From the NCBI RefSeq assembly GCF_025962655.1, contig NZ_JAGFPE010000006.1:220765-284764 (forward strand): DNA of 64,000 bases, in the 5' to 3' direction. The number at the start of each line of letters is the position of its first letter. Position 1 is the first letter of the stretch. Shown piece by piece: positions 60,907 through 64,000 of the stretch. This DNA comes from Candidatus Symbiopectobacterium sp. NZEC151 (GTDB lineage Bacteria; Pseudomonadota; Gammaproteobacteria; Enterobacterales; Enterobacteriaceae). Made by a program: the position numbers and the translations under genes. The notes under the pieces were generated by a model, which did no database searches, was not told the DNA's origin, and saw only the letters and a list, made by a program, of their open reading frames with translations.

Positions 60907-61797
60907 ATGAATATGAAAAAACTGGCTACGCTGGTTTCTGCTGTTGCATTAAGTGCCACGGTGAGCGCCAATGCGTTGGCGAAAGAGTCAATAGCATTGG
61001 TGGTTTCTACCCTGAATAACCCGTTCTTCGTGTCATTGAAAGACGGCGCGCAAAAAGAAGCTGATAAGTTAGGCTACAACCTGGTGGTGCTGGATTCGCA
61101 AAACAACCCGGCGAAAGAGCTCTCCAACGTTCAGGATCTGACCGTGCGCGGTGCCAAGCTGCTGCTGATCAACCCGACAGACTCAGATGCCGTAGGTAAC
61201 GCGGTGAAACTGGCAAATCAGGCCAACATTCCGGTGATTACCCTGGACCGCGTGGCGGGCAGCGGCACGGTTGTGAGCCATGTGGCGTCTGACAACGCCT
61301 TCGGCGGTAAAGTCGCCGGTGATTTCATCGCGAAAAAATTGGGTGAAGGTGCCAAGGTGATTCAGTTGGAAGGTATCGCCGGAACCTCTGCTGCCCGTGA
61401 GCGCGGAGCCGGCTTCATGAAATCCGCTGAGAAAAACAAATTTGTCATGCTGGCCAGCCAGCCCGCCGATTTCGATCGTACCAAAGGGCTGAACGTAATG
61501 CAGAACCTGCTCACCGCACACCCTGATGTAAAAGCGGTGTTCGCACAAAACGATGAAATGGCACTGGGTGCGCTGCGTGCTCTGCAAACTGCGGGTAAAA
61601 CTGACGTGATTGTGGTCGGATTTGATGGCACACAGGATGGTGTAAAAGCCGTAGAGGGCGGAAAACTGGCCGCCACGGTTGCACAACGTCCTGAAAAAAT
61701 TGGTGAAATTGGCGTGCAAACCGCTGACAAGGTCATCAAGGGTGAAAAAGTACAGGCGATTATCCCGGTTGATCTAAAACTGGTTGCCAAAGAATAA
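60907..61797 (+). CDS. rbsB: Periplasmic ribose-binding protein RbsB
   Basis: This 296-residue protein has the same length as E. coli RbsB and nearly the same signal peptide ([20 protein letters not shown], cleaved after ALA). Sugar-binding residues lie in [20 protein letters not shown] and [15 protein letters not shown]. It delivers ribose to RbsAC and to chemoreceptors. A hairpin follows and may attenuate the downstream genes. Confidence 0.97.
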   Translation: MNMKKLATLVSAVALSATVSANALAKESIALVVSTLNNPFFVSLKDGAQKEADKLGYNLVVLDSQNNPAKELSNVQDLTVRGAKLLLINPTDSDAVGNAVKLANQANIPVITLDRVAGSGTVVSHVASDNAFGGKVAGDFIAKKLGEGAKVIQLEGIAGTSAARERGAGFMKSAEKNKFVMLASQPADFDRTKGLNVMQNLLTAHPDVKAVFAQNDEMALGALRALQTAGKTDVIVVGFDGTQDGVKAVEGGKLAATVAQRPEKIGEIGVQTADKVIKGEKVQAIIPVDLKLVAKE

Positions 61798-61815
61798 CGC
61801 ATAACAACGATAAGC

Positions 61816-61845
61816 AGCGCCGCCGGAACAAGGCGGCGCTTTTTA
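61816..61845 (+). terminator. Hairpin after rbsB (possible partial terminator)
   Basis: AGCGCCGCC (61816-61824) and GGCGGCGCT (61832-61840) are followed by TTTT. It probably lowers expression of rbsK and rbsR relative to the transporter. Confidence 0.75.
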
Positions 61846-61866
61846 ATCACTTTTGGGGCGATTTTT

Positions 61867-62793
61867 ATGAAAACGGGCAAACTCGTGGTATTGGGCAGTA
61901 TTAATGCCGACCATATCCTCAATCTGGCACACTTCCCTCAACCGGGCGAAACGGTGATCGGTAAGCAATATCAGGTCGCTTTTGGGGGGAAAGGTGCTAA
62001 TCAGGCGGTTGCAGCCGGGCGCAGCGGTGCCGATATCGCCTTTATCGCTGGCGTGGGTGAGGATGACATTGGTGCCCGTATTCGCGAGCAGTTGTCTCGT
62101 GACCAGATAGACGTTTCTGCCGTTGAAACCGTTGCCGATGAAACCACGGGCGTTGCGCTGATTTTTGTCAATGGCGACGCTGAGAATATGATTGGTATTA
62201 ACGCGGGTGCCAATGCCGCGATCACTCCCAATGTTCTGGCGCGCCACCGTCAAAAGATTGTTGATGCTTCTGCCTTGCTAATGCAGCTCGAGTCTCCGTT
62301 GGAGACCGTTATTGCCGCTGCACAGTTGGCGCATCAGCATCAAACGCGTGTCATTTTAAACCCGGCTCCTGCCTGTGACTTGCCGGATGAGCTGTTGGCG
62401 CTGGTGGATATGATCACGCCGAATGAAACGGAAGCGCAGCGTCTTACCGGTGTTACCGTGCAGAATGAGCAAGATGCCGCACAGGCAGCACAAATATTGC
62501 ATAATAAAGGCATTACTACCGTGCTGATTACGCTGGGTAGCCGGGGCGTGTGGCTGAGTGAAGATGGACAAGGTCAGCGTATTCCCGGTTTCCGGGTTCA
62601 GGCCGTAGATACGATTGCAGCGGGTGATACCTTTAATGGTGCGCTGGTAACAGCACTTCTGGAAAATCAACCGATGCAAACAGCAGTGAAATTTGCTCAT
62701 GCTGCCGCTGCCATTGCGGTAACTCGCTCTGGCGCTCAACCTTCCGTGCCGTGGCGCAATGAGATCGACGCATTTTTACACTCCCAGGGGTGA
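61867..62793 (+). CDS. rbsK: Ribokinase
   Basis: This 308-residue PfkB-family kinase phosphorylates ribose to ribose-5-phosphate. The first PfkB signature is FGGKGANQAVAAGRSGADIAF and the second DTIAAGDTFNGALVTALLE, with the catalytic Asp in GAGD-type AAGDTF. Length is close to E. coli (309). It ends 3 bp before rbsR. Confidence 0.96.
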   Translation: MKTGKLVVLGSINADHILNLAHFPQPGETVIGKQYQVAFGGKGANQAVAAGRSGADIAFIAGVGEDDIGARIREQLSRDQIDVSAVETVADETTGVALIFVNGDAENMIGINAGANAAITPNVLARHRQKIVDASALLMQLESPLETVIAAAQLAHQHQTRVILNPAPACDLPDELLALVDMITPNETEAQRLTGVTVQNEQDAAQAAQILHNKGITTVLITLGSRGVWLSEDGQGQRIPGFRVQAVDTIAAGDTFNGALVTALLENQPMQTAVKFAHAAAAIAVTRSGAQPSVPWRNEIDAFLHSQG

Positions 62794-62796
62794 TAC

Positions 62797-63798
62797 GTGG
62801 CCACAATGAAGGATGTTGCTCGCCTGGCGGGCGTGTCGACGTCAACGGTTTCACATGTAATCAATAACAATCGCTTCGTTAGCGATACGGTGCGTGATCG
62901 GGTATTGGCGGCGGTGGAGTCTCTCAACTACGCACCGTCTGCGCTGGCGCGCAGTTTGAAGATCAATCAGACGCAAACTATCGGTATGTTGCTAACGGCC
63001 AGTAGTAACCCGTTTTATGCTGAAGTGGTGCGAGGCGTTGAGCGCAGTTGCTACGAGCGCGGGTATAGCCTGATCCTGTGCAATACCGAAGGCGACCATA
63101 ATCGGCTGGACCGTAGCCTGGAAACCTTGATGCAAAAGCGGGTTGATGGCTTGCTACTGATGTGTACCGAGAACCACCGCCCTTCCTCGGAAACCATTAG
63201 TCGTTACCCGTCAATTCCTCTGGTGATGATGGACTGGTCGCCGTTTGAAGGCGTGAGTGATGTTATCAAGGACAATTCCCTGCTTGGCGGAGATATTGCA
63301 ACCCGCCATCTGATCGACAGCGGTTACCGTAATATCGCCTGTATCGCTGGCCCACAAGATAAAACAACGGCCTATAACCGACTGTTAGGCTATCGGCAGG
63401 CGATGCAGCGTGCGGGTTTGCCCGTTCCTGATGATTACGTGGTGTTAGGTGATTTTGAGTTTGAAACCGGATATCAGGCGATGCGTAAACTGCTGTCGCT
63501 GGCGAAAAGGCCGGATGCCGTGTTCTGTAGTAATGATGCGATGGCTGTCGGGGTTTATCACGCGCTCTATCAGGCGGGATTGTCTATTCCAACGGATATG
63601 GCTGTGGTGGGCTATGACGATATCGAACTGGCGCGCTATATGTCTCCGCCGCTAACGACCATTCATCAACCTAAAGATGAATTGGGGGAACTGGCGGTCG
63701 ATACGCTGTTATACCGTTTGGAACATCCGGATACTGAGCCCTCGGTGCTGGTATTAACGCCAGAGTTGATGATGCGCGAGTCGGTTGCTCATCGGTAA
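62797..63798 (+). CDS. rbsR: Ribose operon repressor RbsR
   Basis: This 333-residue LacI-family repressor (E. coli 330) begins at a GTG (62797), giving [23 protein letters not shown] with the DNA-binding helix-turn-helix at the N-terminus. The ribose-binding core includes [21 protein letters not shown] and [16 protein letters not shown]. It should bind the CGAAACGTTTCG palindromes upstream of rbsD. It is the last gene of the operon. Confidence 0.96.
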   Translation: MATMKDVARLAGVSTSTVSHVINNNRFVSDTVRDRVLAAVESLNYAPSALARSLKINQTQTIGMLLTASSNPFYAEVVRGVERSCYERGYSLILCNTEGDHNRLDRSLETLMQKRVDGLLLMCTENHRPSSETISRYPSIPLVMMDWSPFEGVSDVIKDNSLLGGDIATRHLIDSGYRNIACIAGPQDKTTAYNRLLGYRQAMQRAGLPVPDDYVVLGDFEFETGYQAMRKLLSLAKRPDAVFCSNDAMAVGVYHALYQAGLSIPTDMAVVGYDDIELARYMSPPLTTIHQPKDELGELAVDTLLYRLEHPDTEPSVLVLTPELMMRESVAHR

Positions 63799-63915
63799 AA
63801 AGGATGTACTGCGCGGTAAAATGGGGCAGTTGCGATGAAATAGCGTCAGCTATGCTGGTTTGCTATGCGATTCGCCGAAAAAATACGCACTCAGAAATAA
63901 AATTGAAATTAGCCC

Positions 63916-63943
63916 TTGTCAGAGCACGAGAAGTGTCTATACT
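63916..63943 (+). promoter_or_regulatory. rrn operon P1 promoter
   Basis: TTGTCA (63916-63921) and TATACT (63938-63943) are spaced 16 bp and followed by GCGCCTCCACTGACACGG, the GC-rich discriminator and start region typical of enterobacterial rRNA P1 promoters. An AT-rich UP element precedes it. The 16S gene should lie just beyond the window; in E. coli an rrn operon also follows the rbs region. Confidence 0.9.
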
Positions 63944-64000
63944 GCGCCTCCACTGACACGGCAACAGCGACACGCGGTTGTGGTAACGGTAAGAAGTAAA

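Overview
The window is the replication-origin region of a gammaproteobacterial (Enterobacterales) chromosome. Gene order follows the classical Escherichia coli arrangement: dnaA | rpmH-rnpA-yidD-yidC-mnmE ... adeP, yieH ... phoU-pstBACS ... glmS-glmU ... atpCDGAHFEBI-rsmG-mnmG-oriC-mioC-asnC | asnA, viaA-ravA, kup, rbsDACBKR, and then an rrn promoter at the right edge. Two pectate lyase genes, a family PL9 exo-lyase of the PelX type (35531-37729) and a periplasmic family PL2 lyase (55887-57596), each preceded by a KdgR-like operator, point to a plant-associated, pectinolytic member of the Pectobacteriaceae (Dickeya/Pectobacterium/Brenneria-like). The genus cannot be fixed from the window alone.

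Layout. 1-4818: N-terminal part of dnaA (leftward), its DnaA-box and GATC-rich control region, and the ribosomal protein L34 / RNase P / membrane insertase / tRNA-modification cluster. 4819-8090: accessory stretch directly behind the mnmE stop: a complete hipBA toxin-antitoxin module under four evenly phased palindromic operators, a small monooxygenase-like gene, a regulator remnant, and the first of two SopD-like genes. 8315-10250: ddlA with the second SopD-like paralogue on its other side. 10442-15332: a three-gene lipoprotein operon (CsgG-like, DUF4810, DUF799) facing an aegA/hydN-like iron-sulfur oxidoreductase pair. 15488-22928: a divergent phosphopantetheinyl-transferase-like gene, adeP, yieH, an amino-acid ABC transporter with no ATPase gene, and an AT-rich segment with a lipoprotein carrying two retropepsin-like motifs and a PDZ-like tail. 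22979-27588: the Pho regulon operon pstSCAB-phoU with tandem Pho boxes. 27783-31714: a LysR/LysE pair and a subtilase with a chitin-binding-type tail, inserted between pstS and glmS. 31796-37729: glmUS and pelX, with pelX inserted between glmU and atpC. 37833-47947: the complete F1Fo ATP synthase operon, rsmG and mnmG. 48003-48335: oriC. 48354-63798: mioC, asnC/asnA, viaA-ravA, kup, the PL2 lyase and the complete ribose operon. 63916-64000: rrn P1 promoter and leader.

Most of the window is housekeeping DNA. The parts that differ from the backbone are the pieces set into it: hipBA, the two SopD-like proteins, the subtilase, the aspartyl-protease-like lipoprotein, and the two pectinases. The strongest candidate for something undescribed is the pair of AT-rich, SopD/SopD2-like genes that bracket ddlA. 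In Salmonella that family consists of type III secreted effectors acting on animal host cells; here the proteins are shorter and sit in a genome equipped for plant pectin breakdown. Other points worth following are a phosphopantetheinyl transferase homologue that has lost its catalytic motifs and the 27-bp phasing of the hip operators.
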